IMG/VR virus record: IMGVR_UViG_3300010316_000049
Coordinates: 1 to 23,822 of that record
Direction: 5' to 3' (one strand)
DNA from: a virus
Length of the DNA: 23,822 nucleotides
Shown: positions 1 through 8,006 of the stretch, one piece after another
Numbering within the stretch: position 1 is the first letter of the stretch
Layout of the letters: each line of letters opens with the position of its first letter
The notes under the pieces: model-generated
Database searches by the model: none
Seen by the model: the letters and a program-made list of their open reading frames with translations, nothing else
Told to the model about the DNA's origin: nothing
Position numbers and translations under genes: made by a program

Positions 1-66
1 CTTATCGCGGGTACGCTGGGGCGAATCTTCCAACAGGGCACAAACCCCAAATGGGAGTGGCTCAGA

Positions 67-600
67 TTGTCAGCAGTCGTTGTTGCAATAACTTTACTGG
101 CTGTACTAGCTACATCACAAGCATACGCACAAGCGACAGAAAAACAAACAATGGACGTAGCTGTTCCGTTTGTCGGCGGTTGGGAGGGCAAGCGTAATAG
201 AGCTTACCTAGACACTATAGCAAACCCCCCTGTGTGGACTGTGTGCTACGGAGAGACACGGGGCGTTGGCCCAAATGATTACAAAACAGATGTACAATGC
301 TTGGGCATGCTCCGCGCAGGGCTGGCGGAGTTTCGGGGTAAGCTGCACACGTATTTTTCAGTCTTCACAAAAGCTGACCGGTTAACACCAGAGCGTGACA
401 CAGCATATCTATCCCTTGCGTGGAACGCAGGTGTTGGTGGTATTGGCAAGTCAACAGCAGTGAGACGGTTGAACGCTGGGGATATCGCAGGTGGGTGTAC
501 AGCGCTCACATGGTGGAACAAAGCCGGGGGTCGTGTTATCCGCGGGCTGGTTAACCGCCGCACAGCTGAAGCTAAACTTTGCCGCAAAGGATTAGGATAA
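67..600 (+). CDS. GH24 endolysin, R21/P22-like (signal-anchor or secreted)
   Basis: Muralytic enzyme that would cleave peptidoglycan glycan strands at lysis. Residues 4-22 form a hydrophobic Ala/Val/Leu segment ending AYA-Q, which could be a cleavable signal or a SAR anchor as in phage 21 R. The GH24 triad fits E40 (in GGWEG), D49 and T58 (in VWTVCYGET); the D-T spacing is three residues longer than the usual E-x8-D-x5-T. The C-terminal half keeps family features: AWNAGVGG, RRLNAGDIAGGC and GLVNRR followed by a Cys. The start is uncertain. TTG at 67 has GGGAG at 53-57 with nine bases between, and the length (177 aa) fits the family, but the frame is open to base 1 with no ATG or GTG, so an upstream start outside the window is possible. 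The next gene begins in a TAATG overlap. The enzyme assignment is secure; the export mode is inference. Confidence 0.88.
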   Translation: MSAVVVAITLLAVLATSQAYAQATEKQTMDVAVPFVGGWEGKRNRAYLDTIANPPVWTVCYGETRGVGPNDYKTDVQCLGMLRAGLAEFRGKLHTYFSVFTKADRLTPERDTAYLSLAWNAGVGGIGKSTAVRRLNAGDIAGGCTALTWWNKAGGRVIRGLVNRRTAEAKLCRKGLG

Positions 601-857
601 TGGAAAAGCTATATGAAGCGGGCAAAGTATTATCAGGTGCAATTACTGCAGGCGCGATTATCATTGGATCGTCTTGGTACATTGCGAAACCCCACGCAGA
701 GAACTTTATCAAAGAAACAGTGGAAGACGAAGTTACTAAACTCAAGCACCAACTGGAAGCTGTTACGACAACGCAAAGCACACTGGTTACTCAACAGCAG
801 TTGATCTTAGACCTACTACGGGCAAAAGAGCGTGCTGAGCTGGAGGATGGACAATGA
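600..857 (+). CDS. small single-TM protein, holin candidate
   Basis: 85 residues. ATG at 600 overlaps the lysozyme stop (TAATG) and has AAAGGA at 586-591, so a longer TTG start at 579 is unlikely. Residues about 11-29 form one membrane segment rich in Ala, Gly and Ile. The rest is charged and probably a coiled-coil helix (VEDEVTKLKHQLEAV and following). The position between two lysis enzymes, the small size and the single TM suggest a class II/III-type holin or another lysis timing factor. No family is recognised from sequence, so the function rests on context. The end overlaps the next gene by ATGA. Confidence 0.7.
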   Translation: MEKLYEAGKVLSGAITAGAIIIGSSWYIAKPHAENFIKETVEDEVTKLKHQLEAVTTTQSTLVTQQQLILDLLRAKERAELEDGQ

Positions 858-1315
858 GGCTTATACTCATATTAGTGCTCAGCATCATCACAACTACGGC
901 TCATGCAGGGCTGGTAGCTACAGCGCAGAAATACGAAGGCCTACATGAGCGCGCTAACTACAGCCGTGTGAAAGCTATCGTCGGGCATAACCCGAAGCGC
1001 ATACCTTGGTGTGGCACGTTTGCGTGCCACGTCCTTAAGAAGAACGGGTACAAGTGCCCGCCCTCAAAAGCATCAGCCCGGTCTTATTTAGAGCTGGGTA
1101 AAAAAGTTTCGCTGTCGCAAGCGCGCCGGGGCGACTTGGTTGTATACGCGCGCAGGTCCGGCGGGCACGTTGGGTTCTTTGTAAAATCCACTGGCCGGGG
1201 CAAGATAGAGATGGTATCAGGTAACGACGGTAACGCTGTGAAAACACGTGTGCGTAGCACCAAGGGTGTTATCGGTGTTCGACGCGTAGTAGGATACAAG
1301 AATCGAGGTTCTTAA
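854..1315 (+). CDS. secreted NlpC/P60-like peptidoglycan peptidase (TIGR02594 type)
   Basis: 153 residues with a clear signal peptide (residues 1-18, ending AHA-G). The rest matches the pattern of TIGR02594-type phage/bacterial cysteine peptidases: PWCGTFACHVLKKNGY with the candidate nucleophile C53, then RRGDLVVY, GGHVGFFV with H105, and VSGNDGNAV with N124 as the likely third residue, followed by a GVRRVVGY end motif. The expected role is cutting peptide cross-links or amide bonds in the cell wall, complementing the glycosidase encoded just upstream. TGGAGG at 841-846 sits seven bases before the ATG, and the ATGA overlap with the preceding gene implies translational coupling. Two exported muralytic enzymes in one lysis cassette is a notable redundancy. 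The fold is confident; the exact bond cleaved is not known. Confidence 0.82.
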   Translation: MRLILILVLSIITTTAHAGLVATAQKYEGLHERANYSRVKAIVGHNPKRIPWCGTFACHVLKKNGYKCPPSKASARSYLELGKKVSLSQARRGDLVVYARRSGGHVGFFVKSTGRGKIEMVSGNDGNAVKTRVRSTKGVIGVRRVVGYKNRGS

Positions 1316-1729
1316 GTGGCCATTTTTTGGAGCATATTATCTTGGCAGTTGAGGCTACCCCTGTATGTTCTACTAGGAGTGCCAACTGCGATATACCTTG
1401 CGTGGACATTTTCTGAAGGTATGGCCGTGCGGGCCGCTGTTAAAGATTACGCTGTAAAGTTTGTTGCTGCTGCTGAGATTAGTAGTCTTGAGGCTGAGGT
1501 GCAGGCTGAGAAAGATTTGGTGACTTCCTTAACAGGGCTAGCCAAGCAGAGACAGCAGATGATTGACGCTCAACAAGATGCTATACGGTTACTGAATGTG
1601 GCTGCTATATTGTCAGATGAACGCAGGCAGGAGCAAGACGATGAGATTGACGAAATTATATCCGTCCGGGTTGGGTTCATACCTACTCTTGGTGAGCTTG
1701 GTATTTACAACCGGCTGCGAAACAGATAA
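1316..1729 (+). CDS. inner-membrane spanin (Rz-like)
   Basis: 137 residues starting at GTG, directly after the preceding TAA, with GAGG at 1305-1308 and a seven-base spacer. Residues about 14-32 are a membrane segment. They are followed by a long charged helix (EISSLEAEVQAEKDL through IDAQQDAIRLL) typical of the periplasmic coiled coil of i-spanins. The position after the endolysin genes, and the gene starting inside its 3' end in another frame and encoding a lipoprotein-like product, are the classic Rz/Rz1 arrangement. The predicted role is to span the periplasm with the outer-membrane partner and disrupt or fuse the outer membrane at the last step of lysis. Spanins diverge strongly in sequence, so the call rests on architecture and context. 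Confidence 0.72.
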   Translation: MAIFWSILSWQLRLPLYVLLGVPTAIYLAWTFSEGMAVRAAVKDYAVKFVAAAEISSLEAEVQAEKDLVTSLTGLAKQRQQMIDAQQDAIRLLNVAAILSDERRQEQDDEIDEIISVRVGFIPTLGELGIYNRLRNR

Positions 1730-1991
1730 AGCGATTAAGAGGGCTGCAGAGTTAGCAGCTAAAGAATCACAGGTGTCGTCAACTGCTAGGACCATAGATG
1801 CTATCACCGAAGCAGCACAGCCACCAAAGTTGCCAGAGTTACCGGCCTATTGCCGAGGTAAAGAGTACGCCGGAGTAACACAAGACACACCAGCAGATGT
1901 CGGGGTTGTTAAGTACGACCAGGCGCTGACTAGAGAGCATAAACGGACTGACGCTTGTGCTGCACTATATGACAAACTGACTAGACGCTAA
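1641..1991 (+). CDS. outer-membrane spanin (Rz1-like lipoprotein)
   Basis: 116 residues starting at ATG 1641, supported by CAGGAG at 1628-1633 with a seven-base spacer; an upstream in-frame ATG at 1596 lacks this support. The first 89 bases overlap the i-spanin gene in a different frame. Residues 1-25 look like a lipoprotein signal (MRLTK, then a Leu/Val-rich core) ending at C26 in VFTTGC. The lipobox is imperfect because position -3 is Thr instead of Leu/Val/Ile. The mature part has a proline-rich stretch (QPPKLPELP) as in Rz1 proteins. The predicted product is an outer-membrane lipoprotein that pairs with the i-spanin. Its mature length, about 91 residues, is longer than lambda Rz1. Architecture supports the call; lipidation is inference. 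Confidence 0.72.
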   Translation: MRLTKLYPSGLGSYLLLVSLVFTTGCETDKAIKRAAELAAKESQVSSTARTIDAITEAAQPPKLPELPAYCRGKEYAGVTQDTPADVGVVKYDQALTREHKRTDACAALYDKLTRR

Positions 1992-2008
1992 TATTGAAAG
2001 TGCAGATC

Positions 2009-2284
2009 ATGAGCGGTGAAAAACCAGTTAACATATCGCGGGACCACTGGACGATTAGCCGGCAAATTCCCGCAGCGTTACTGTTTGCAATCGCGCTGCA
2101 GACAATCGCGTTTTCATACTGGATGGGTACAGTGTCCTCACGGGTCACGGAAGTAGAGAACAAAGTATCTTTCCGAGCGTCTGACCCAGAACGTATAGCC
2201 AAACTCGAAGTACATATTAACTCTATAAAGGAAGCGATCCTCAGAGTTGAGCAAACATTACAGACTAAAGGTGCACAGCAATGA
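2009..2284 (+). CDS. small TM and coiled-coil protein, second holin candidate
   Basis: 91 residues from ATG 2009, with GAAAG at 1996-2000 upstream; in-frame GTG 2000 and TTG 1994 would add a few residues. A cytoplasmic-looking N-terminus (MSGEKPVNISRDHW) precedes one hydrophobic segment at about residues 18-39. After it comes a charged amphipathic helix (VTEVENKVS, then RIAKLEVHINSIKEAI) with heptad-like spacing. Small single-TM plus coiled-coil proteins of this shape are common in phage lysis regions and often annotated as holins. With the gene at 600 also fitting, one may be a holin and the other an antiholin or pinholin-like partner. The end overlaps the next start by ATGA, indicating coupled translation. 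Confidence 0.65.
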   Translation: MSGEKPVNISRDHWTISRQIPAALLFAIALQTIAFSYWMGTVSSRVTEVENKVSFRASDPERIAKLEVHINSIKEAILRVEQTLQTKGAQQ

Positions 2285-2727
2285 AGGCTATAATCGCAAC
2301 ATACATAGCAGCAGCGTCGTTTATAACCGGGGCTATCTCCTACGCCGTGTTTAGTATCGCCGCTCGCCCACCGGTTATGACTTATATTAGTTTTGAGGCA
2401 ACACAAGATTCAGCTAAGGCTGGGGATAAAGTACCCTTTGCTGTGACCGCAATATGGAACACGCAGTGCGCTGCTACTATCTACCCAATATGGACAGACG
2501 CCGACACTGGAAATCTAGTGTACAGAAATAAACCCCGCATGGGTGGGATTGCTGGTGCAGCTGCCGAGGTTAAAAGGCGGTATTACCCTCAAGACATCCC
2601 ATCATTTGACCAGTATGGCCGCCCTCTATCAGATCGTGTATGCCTCCAAGTGCAGCATGTTCACACATGCAGCTGGCCACACTCAACAACACTCAGCCCG
2701 AAGGCTTGTATCAACATAGAAAAGTAG
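2281..2727 (+). CDS. membrane-anchored hypothetical protein
   Basis: 148 residues, not recognised. ATG 2281 overlaps the preceding stop as ATGA and AAAGG at 2267-2271 precedes it. Residues about 3-27 are hydrophobic (TM anchor or uncleaved signal) and end before ARPPVM. The rest looks like a periplasmic beta-rich domain (TYISFEATQDSAKAGDKVPF, WNTQCAATIYPIW) with four Cys residues in all (one in TQCAATI, one in RVCLQV, one in HTCSW, one in KACINI), enough for two disulfides. It sits between the lysis genes and the tail appendage genes. A lysis accessory, superinfection-exclusion or host-envelope role would be a guess. Confidence 0.65.
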   Translation: MKAIIATYIAAASFITGAISYAVFSIAARPPVMTYISFEATQDSAKAGDKVPFAVTAIWNTQCAATIYPIWTDADTGNLVYRNKPRMGGIAGAAAEVKRRYYPQDIPSFDQYGRPLSDRVCLQVQHVHTCSWPHSTTLSPKACINIEK

Positions 2728-2735
2728 GAACTATC

Positions 2736-3518
2736 ATGGGCGTTCAGTTCGCAAACAATGCATACAGCACACTGGCATCTAGTATCAATTCGTCGGTCAC
2801 AACAGTAACACTCGCGTCGGGCGAAGGTGCTCGATTCCCAGCAGCATCTGTTGCGTCGGGCAATTACTTTTATGTTACGATAATTGACACCTCTAACGTG
2901 GTTGAGATCGTGAAGGTCACAGACAGAACGTCTGATGTACTGACCGTAGAACGAGGCGCAGATGGTACGACAGCATCAAGTTTTGCGTCTTCAGACAGGG
3001 TCGAGCTGCGGGTTGTGGGTGCAGCACTAGAAGAACTACGAGACTCCGAGCGCGTTCCCCCTGATGAAGCTGTGACAATCGCAAAGCTAGCAACTGCAGT
3101 TGCTGCGTATCTAAGAGAGGAATCAACTACTGCTGAGATGCGAGACGGCACGGGCGGTGTTGTAGTCACCCCAGAAGTAGTGGTTAATGCCGCAGCTGAA
3201 GTGACAATTACTGACGCTGCAACAATAGCACTAGACTGGGAAACATTCATCAATGGTGTAGTTACTTTAGGTGCTAGCCGAGTATTAGGCTTCCCGACGA
3301 ATGTGCAAGCGGGAACTTGGCGGCGTTTGCGAGTTGTTCAGGATGGTACTGGGTCACGTGCATTAGATTTCACAGCAACAGGTTACTACTCCCCCTCAAC
3401 AACGGCACCATTCTTACCAACTGCAGCTGGAGCAGATGCAACCATTTACCTATACGCACGCACAACGTCGATCGTTGAAGTTTATGCGTCCGGCAGCACA
3501 TGGGGGCAGATAGTATGA
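2736..3518 (+). CDS. putative tail fiber/appendage protein
   Basis: 260 residues from ATG 2736, with AGGA six bases upstream; a frame extension back to 2640 lies over the previous gene and is unlikely. The N-terminal ~95 residues (FANNAYSTLASSINSS, then TVTLASGEGARFP, EIVKVT, VERGADGTTASSF) are a recurrent beta-rich module seen at the start of phage tail-fiber and appendage proteins. A helical segment follows (VGAALEELRDSE). The C-terminal part is again beta-rich (TWRRLRVVQDGTGSRALDF), typical of receptor-region or minor structural domains. It probably forms part of the tail or host-contact apparatus. It is short for a full fiber and may work with the next gene, whose start overlaps its stop. 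Confidence 0.68.
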   Translation: MGVQFANNAYSTLASSINSSVTTVTLASGEGARFPAASVASGNYFYVTIIDTSNVVEIVKVTDRTSDVLTVERGADGTTASSFASSDRVELRVVGAALEELRDSERVPPDEAVTIAKLATAVAAYLREESTTAEMRDGTGGVVVTPEVVVNAAAEVTITDAATIALDWETFINGVVTLGASRVLGFPTNVQAGTWRRLRVVQDGTGSRALDFTATGYYSPSTTAPFLPTAAGADATIYLYARTTSIVEVYASGSTWGQIV

Positions 3519-4234
3519 TGCTACCCGGCTTTTTCCCAGGAGGTGCTATGAGCGGCGGCAGCGCTATGACTTATCTAGGTTCTAGCACTATAGCATCACT
3601 CACGTCAGACCGATTCTTTACAAACATAAACACCCAGCATGTTTATGCTCTAACAATGCTATACAGCACCAACAACAGTACGGTGTTTACTTCTGGTAAG
3701 TTAGACCAAGACGGTAGTAACTTAGGCGATATGACGATGATAAACAGCCACGCTACAGCGCTGGGTGGCGGGACATATTACCTAGCAATCTGGAAATCTG
3801 ATGCCGTAATTACATTTACCGACGGAGGCTCCGGGTTTAATTTTATATTCACGGCTAATAAAGGTATTAGTAATATGTATGTTGCGTCATACGCGCTGGG
3901 CTATGATACTCTCGAAGACACCGGGTCAGCTAGCGGGGGCGGTGGAGTAGGCGCAGTTACAGCTGGTGTAGCTAATCCTTCCCCCGGTGGGGTCATACTA
4001 GGTATAGGGTGGTGCCCTAGTGGGTTCGGAGGTGGTACTGCAACATATACTGATGTAGCGGGGGCCGGAGCATTAAAACAATCAGGTGTCGCATTCACTG
4101 GATCTAATATAGCCACTATATCAGCCCAAGCAGACCCAGTGGTTGGTGATGTAGATGTTGAGTTAGATTGTGTTGGGAGTGCCGGTAGTGTATTCGGTTT
4201 TGAAATGGCACAAATATTAGCTTCTATAAGTTGA
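3515..4234 (+). CDS. Gly-rich minor structural protein, probably tail-associated
   Basis: 239 residues if started at ATG 3515, which overlaps the previous TGA (ATGA) and follows GGGGGCAG. ATG 3500 and ATG 3518 are alternatives. The N-terminus MMLPGFFPGG resembles small phage minor structural proteins that start MLPG. The body is rich in Gly, Ser and Thr with beta-type hydrophobic alternation and contains SGGGGVGAV and GIGWCPSGFGGG. There is no signal or TM segment. The context (between a fiber-like and a nozzle-like gene) suggests a tail appendage or adhesin tip. The precise role is not recognisable from sequence. Confidence 0.6.
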   Translation: MMLPGFFPGGAMSGGSAMTYLGSSTIASLTSDRFFTNINTQHVYALTMLYSTNNSTVFTSGKLDQDGSNLGDMTMINSHATALGGGTYYLAIWKSDAVITFTDGGSGFNFIFTANKGISNMYVASYALGYDTLEDTGSASGGGGVGAVTAGVANPSPGGVILGIGWCPSGFGGGTATYTDVAGAGALKQSGVAFTGSNIATISAQADPVVGDVDVELDCVGSAGSVFGFEMAQILASIS

Positions 4235-4242
4235 GATAAACC

Positions 4243-6855
4243 ATGGCCCCTAGAAAGATAACAAAGTTCCTCGGTATAGCCCCTAAGCTGTCTCCAGAGT
4301 TATTGCCAGACGCAGCAGCCCAGATCGCAGTGAATGTAAAACTGTATTCTGGGGACTTAATTCCCTATAGGGAGTCAGAGTCTGTTGGGAGTGTAGGTAG
4401 AAGTGGGGAACTTAAAACTATCTACCCGCTTAGCGACCCAGACACTGGCGTAAAGTCGTGGCTATCGTGGACTACAGACGTGGATGTTGCAGTCGCATCG
4501 TCATCCAATGATGATGATCAGCGTGTGTACTACACTGGAGACGGTGCGCCCAAAGTAACAAACTGGCGGACAGCTATATCAGGGGCTGGGCCTTACCCAT
4601 ATGCAGCTTATGATTTGGGCCTCCCGCTGCCGACCACTAAGCCTGTTGCTACTCCCGCGACTATCTCAGCTGTTGATATAATAAACGTGTCCCGTGACTC
4701 TGACAACATTGCTACGTATGAAACTGCCTCAGCGCATAACTTTCAGACTGGCGATGAAGTATCTGTGACAGGGTTCACTCATTTGACACTTAGTGCTACA
4801 GGCTCTTCATCAACAGATGATATTGTTGTGACAACATCTGATATGACCTTCGGTGTAGGCAGCAACGTAGACTGGATACATAAAGGTGGTAACCTGACAT
4901 CTGGGTACTTCACAATCTCCGAGGCTACATCGTCTACATTCACAGTTTCATTAGAGAACGGCGTTACATCTGGCACAGAAAACATCGAACTCAACATGCG
5001 TGGTTTTAATATTAAATCTGCATCTATTATAGTCATTGACTCTACACACTTTACAGCTTTCAGCGCTGGCCCGGAGATGACTGAGCATAGTACACCAGCA
5101 GATTTTGATACTGACTTCGGCGCTGGCATTGAGGTAGAACTCTCAGGCAAAGAACTATCCCGCGCGTATATCTACACGTGGGTAACGCCGTTCCTAGAGG
5201 AGTCAATACCTAGTGACCCTTCAGAAGATGCTTATGTGCGTGAGGGGCAGGACGTGACATTGTCATCGCTACCGACTGCACCACCCGCAGGAGATAACTT
5301 CATACGCGGGATACGGCTGTACCGCACGGTGACAAGTGCGTCGGGGTCCACATATTTCCTACTCAGAACATGCTGGTTCCCAATACAGCTAGTCTCAGCT
5401 GGACGAAGCGGGACTACAGTTACTGTCATAACAACTGACCCACACAACTTGGATGTGGATGACCTATTTAAGATCAGCGGCACAGAGTTTGGTGGAGTAG
5501 CAGATGCTACATTCGACATCACAGACGGCGTGGTGCTCAGCGTGGTAGACAACTACTCTTTTACATACACAAAAGCTGGTTCAGCTAAAGCGGTGACTGC
5601 TTGCACTGATGGAACACTGTACTCTGATGTTGCAGAATATGATTCAGGTGACAGCACTTACTATGAAGGCAGCACATTCCTGGACAACTACGATGTAGGT
5701 GGACTAGCTGTTGAGCTGTCTAGCCTTGATGCAGACGCTCCTGATCCAGCGATGCAAGGATTAATATCCGCCCACAACAACATGCTGGTCGGTTTTGTCG
5801 GGAACGAGCTGTGCTTTTCAGAGCCTAACAAGCCATGGTCTTGGCCGATTAAATACAGGCAGGTGTTTAGTGCAGACATCGTAGCTATTGCGGCTGTCGC
5901 TGGAGCCATTATCGTTTTGACAGATAAGTACCCACATATTGTTCAAGGTAGTACGCCAGCTAATATGTCTCAGTCTAGGGCTGACACATTAGCACCCTGC
6001 ATTGCCAAGCGCGGTGTGGTCAACATGGGGTACGGCGTAGTTTATCCGTCGCATGGGGGGCTTGCGTTCTACAGTCCATCCTCTGGGCTAGAGTTTGTGA
6101 CCAAGTCTATCCAAGACTGGGACACTTGGGACTCTGTCTACGTGCCGGAAACAATAGCAGCAGAGTTTTTTGATGGTAAGTATTTTGCTTCGCATTCTGC
6201 GGGGGCATTTATTTTTGAACGTGATGACGAAGTAGGGGGTATGCATGTAGACATACCAGCAAAGTGGTACGCAGCTTACTACGATGCTGCTGAAAGTTTA
6301 TTTTATTATACGTCAAATACGTCTGGTCAGCTGAAAGTGTGGGACGCAGAGGGGGGGTTACCCCTGTCGATCGAGTGGAAAAGTAAAGTCTTTGTAGATC
6401 CTGCGTATACGACTGTTGGTGCGATGCGCGTAGTAGCGGATTATGAGGAAGACGAGAGCACAGCCTTAGCGGTGTTAGCTTATAATACAGCTACCCCGGC
6501 TTACAACCAAGCATGGTGGGACTTACTTGACGATTTAGGCACAATAAATGCTCAGCATGATTACGACGACCCGGACACAGCCGAGCGCATAGTCATGTAT
6601 AACGGGTTGAATGATTCAGTCATTAACGGCACCCCACTTACACGCAACCTGCTGTCGCTAACAGGTGTCAGTGCTGTAACTGTTCAAGTGTGGGCAAATA
6701 AAACTCTCCAACACGCAGTCACTGTAACCAGCTCAGATATATTTAGGTTACCATCAGCGTATAAATCTGATACATTCGAAGTCTCAGTATCCGGGGCTGT
6801 GCGTGTACGGGCGATACACATGGCTGAAACCCCGTATGGGCTGAAAGGAATATAG
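4243..6855 (+). CDS. putative tail nozzle / tail-tube-associated virion protein
   Basis: 870 residues. The N-terminus (ITKFLGIAPKLSPELLPD, then AAQIAVNVKLYSGDLIPY) is characteristic of a family of podovirus tail proteins. Around residue 511 it has HNNMLVGFVGNELCFSEPNK followed by PWSWP, matching the FSEP-x-AWP signature of that family. Residues about 590-606 (RGVVNMGYGVVYPSHGG) add a further repeat-like beta segment. Inserted Ser/Thr-rich beta segments (about 145-290 and 375-460) probably form exposed domains; two carry similar SxHNF and TDPHNL motifs. The size and position before the ejection genes fit a nozzle comparable to P22 gp10 or T7 gp12, which forms the distal channel for DNA exit. 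The RBS is weak (GAGAT about six bases before ATG). The family call is from pattern memory; the nozzle role is inference. Confidence 0.65.
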   Translation: MAPRKITKFLGIAPKLSPELLPDAAAQIAVNVKLYSGDLIPYRESESVGSVGRSGELKTIYPLSDPDTGVKSWLSWTTDVDVAVASSSNDDDQRVYYTGDGAPKVTNWRTAISGAGPYPYAAYDLGLPLPTTKPVATPATISAVDIINVSRDSDNIATYETASAHNFQTGDEVSVTGFTHLTLSATGSSSTDDIVVTTSDMTFGVGSNVDWIHKGGNLTSGYFTISEATSSTFTVSLENGVTSGTENIELNMRGFNIKSASIIVIDSTHFTAFSAGPEMTEHSTPADFDTDFGAGIEVELSGKELSRAYIYTWVTPFLEESIPSDPSEDAYVREGQDVTLSSLPTAPPAGDNFIRGIRLYRTVTSASGSTYFLLRTCWFPIQLVSAGRSGTTVTVITTDPHNLDVDDLFKISGTEFGGVADATFDITDGVVLSVVDNYSFTYTKAGSAKAVTACTDGTLYSDVAEYDSGDSTYYEGSTFLDNYDVGGLAVELSSLDADAPDPAMQGLISAHNNMLVGFVGNELCFSEPNKPWSWPIKYRQVFSADIVAIAAVAGAIIVLTDKYPHIVQGSTPANMSQSRADTLAPCIAKRGVVNMGYGVVYPSHGGLAFYSPSSGLEFVTKSIQDWDTWDSVYVPETIAAEFFDGKYFASHSAGAFIFERDDEVGGMHVDIPAKWYAAYYDAAESLFYYTSNTSGQLKVWDAEGGLPLSIEWKSKVFVDPAYTTVGAMRVVADYEEDESTALAVLAYNTATPAYNQAWWDLLDDLGTINAQHDYDDPDTAERIVMYNGLNDSVINGTPLTRNLLSLTGVSAVTVQVWANKTLQHAVTVTSSDIFRLPSAYKSDTFEVSVSGAVRVRAIHMAETPYGLKGI

Positions 6856-7206
6856 ATGCCATTTGTAGCCACCCCAGCAGTGCCACTGTCCGGTTTGACC
6901 GAGCAGGAGTTCCGTGTCCTCTCAGCTATAAAAGAGAACATGGACTTACTAACCGGTGTTTCAAACGATAAAGATTTCAAAGCCACACTAACTGGCCAGT
7001 TTACAGTACTGACGCTGGAGAGTCTAAACTCATCTCCTGTGCAGACATCCGGTAGGGCTTACGATGTAGGCGACGGCAAGCTAGTCCCATCGCTTGAGGA
7101 TTTTAATACCTTGCTAACAGCAGTAAACGCCATTACACAGGACGTTAAAAATTTGCAGGACATATTAAACGCACTCATCACACAAGCTAAAGGTAAGCAG
7201 ATATGA
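6856..7206 (+). CDS. small hypothetical structural protein
   Basis: 116 residues, start directly after the previous TAG with AAAGGAA five bases before it. It is not recognised. The N-terminal ~45 residues are mixed (LTEQEFRVLSAIKENMDLL is helical). The middle is beta-like (KATLTGQFTVLTLESLNSS) and the C-terminus is a helix with heptad spacing (FNTLLTAVNAITQDVKNL and onward), suggesting an oligomer, perhaps a trimer. The location inside the tail block and the tight ATGA coupling to the next gene suggest a small tail or head-tail component. Confidence 0.65.
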   Translation: MPFVATPAVPLSGLTEQEFRVLSAIKENMDLLTGVSNDKDFKATLTGQFTVLTLESLNSSPVQTSGRAYDVGDGKLVPSLEDFNTLLTAVNAITQDVKNLQDILNALITQAKGKQI

Positions 7207-8006
7207 ACAAGCCAAACACACCTCCAGGGTTAGCTAAGCTGTTTGCGTCGTCTAAAGCACCAGCTTCGCCCGCCCCATCTCGTCCAGTTTACAGCCTACC
7301 GACGGCAGCTACTACTAGCTACGGCGCTGCTCCTGCGGGAGTTACACAGGGAGTGGCACCATCATTCGCAGGTTTCCGCAAAGGATACGCAGACGGCGGG
7401 ATGGTAACACCGCAGGGACCAATGACTGGTCAGCCACCGGCTCAAGCTCCGGGTGTCCAGACGACCCCGCAGTCAATACCTTCTGATCAGCTCCAAGCTG
7501 AGCTTCAGCAGTTTATCCAGTCTAACCCACAGGTTATCCAGAAAGTACGGGAAGCACTTGAGGAAGCGTTAGCCAGTGGAGCAGTCACTCAACAAGAGCT
7601 TGACATGGCAGTTCAGATGGCTGTTGCAGCCGCACAGAACCCAGAGCTTTACCCCCGCTTACGCCAGATGGCTATCCAAAAGGGGTTGGCTGGCGAAGCA
7701 GATATCCCAGAGGCCTATGACCAAGGGATCGTATTCGCACTAATGGTCGCTGGCGCAGCACTGTCCAGTGGAGAGGGTCAAGCACCCGCAGCTCCACAAG
7801 CAGCCGCAGCCCCAGTAAACATGTCAAAGGGCGGGCTAATACCACCTGCTGCATCTCCGACGGGGGACAACACAGGGCGTGCTGATGACGTGCCGATTAA
7901 TGCATCAGCGGGAGAATACGTAATCCCTGCAAAAGTTGTGATGCAAAAAGGTACTGACTTCTTTGACAAACTAACAGGTAAGGAAAAGGAGCAAGGTGTT
8001 GCGTGA
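7203..8006 (+). CDS. virion-associated protein with GEYVIPAKVV motif
   Basis: 267 residues with ATGA overlap upstream and AAAGG at 7189-7193. The layout is a Pro/Ala-rich low-complexity N-terminus (1-100) containing GFRKGYADGGMV, a helical middle (about 98-185, Gln/Ala-rich), an Ala-rich linker, then MSKGGLIPP and ADDVPINASAGEYVIPAKVV followed by QKGTDFFDKL. The YADGGMV and GEYVIPA...GTDFFDKL signatures recur in structural or internal proteins of many aquatic phages, sometimes at the C-terminus of tape-measure-like proteins; their molecular function is not established to my knowledge. The position just before the ejection genes suggests a virion component or an assembly factor. Confidence 0.68.
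   Translation: MNKPNTPPGLAKLFASSKAPASPAPSRPVYSLPTAATTSYGAAPAGVTQGVAPSFAGFRKGYADGGMVTPQGPMTGQPPAQAPGVQTTPQSIPSDQLQAELQQFIQSNPQVIQKVREALEEALASGAVTQQELDMAVQMAVAAAQNPELYPRLRQMAIQKGLAGEADIPEAYDQGIVFALMVAGAALSSGEGQAPAAPQAAAAPVNMSKGGLIPPAASPTGDNTGRADDVPINASAGEYVIPAKVVMQKGTDFFDKLTGKEKEQGVA

Noticed and set aside
1-91. 3' end of an upstream gene in frame 2 or 3 overlapping the lysozyme
   Set aside because: Both frames are open from the left edge, but fewer than 70 codons are visible and nothing identifies a coding frame, so no partial gene is claimed.
1981-2406. 141-codon minus-strand ORF opposite the small membrane protein genes
   Set aside because: It is Cys-rich, has no recognisable domain, and lies across two well-supported coupled plus-strand genes.
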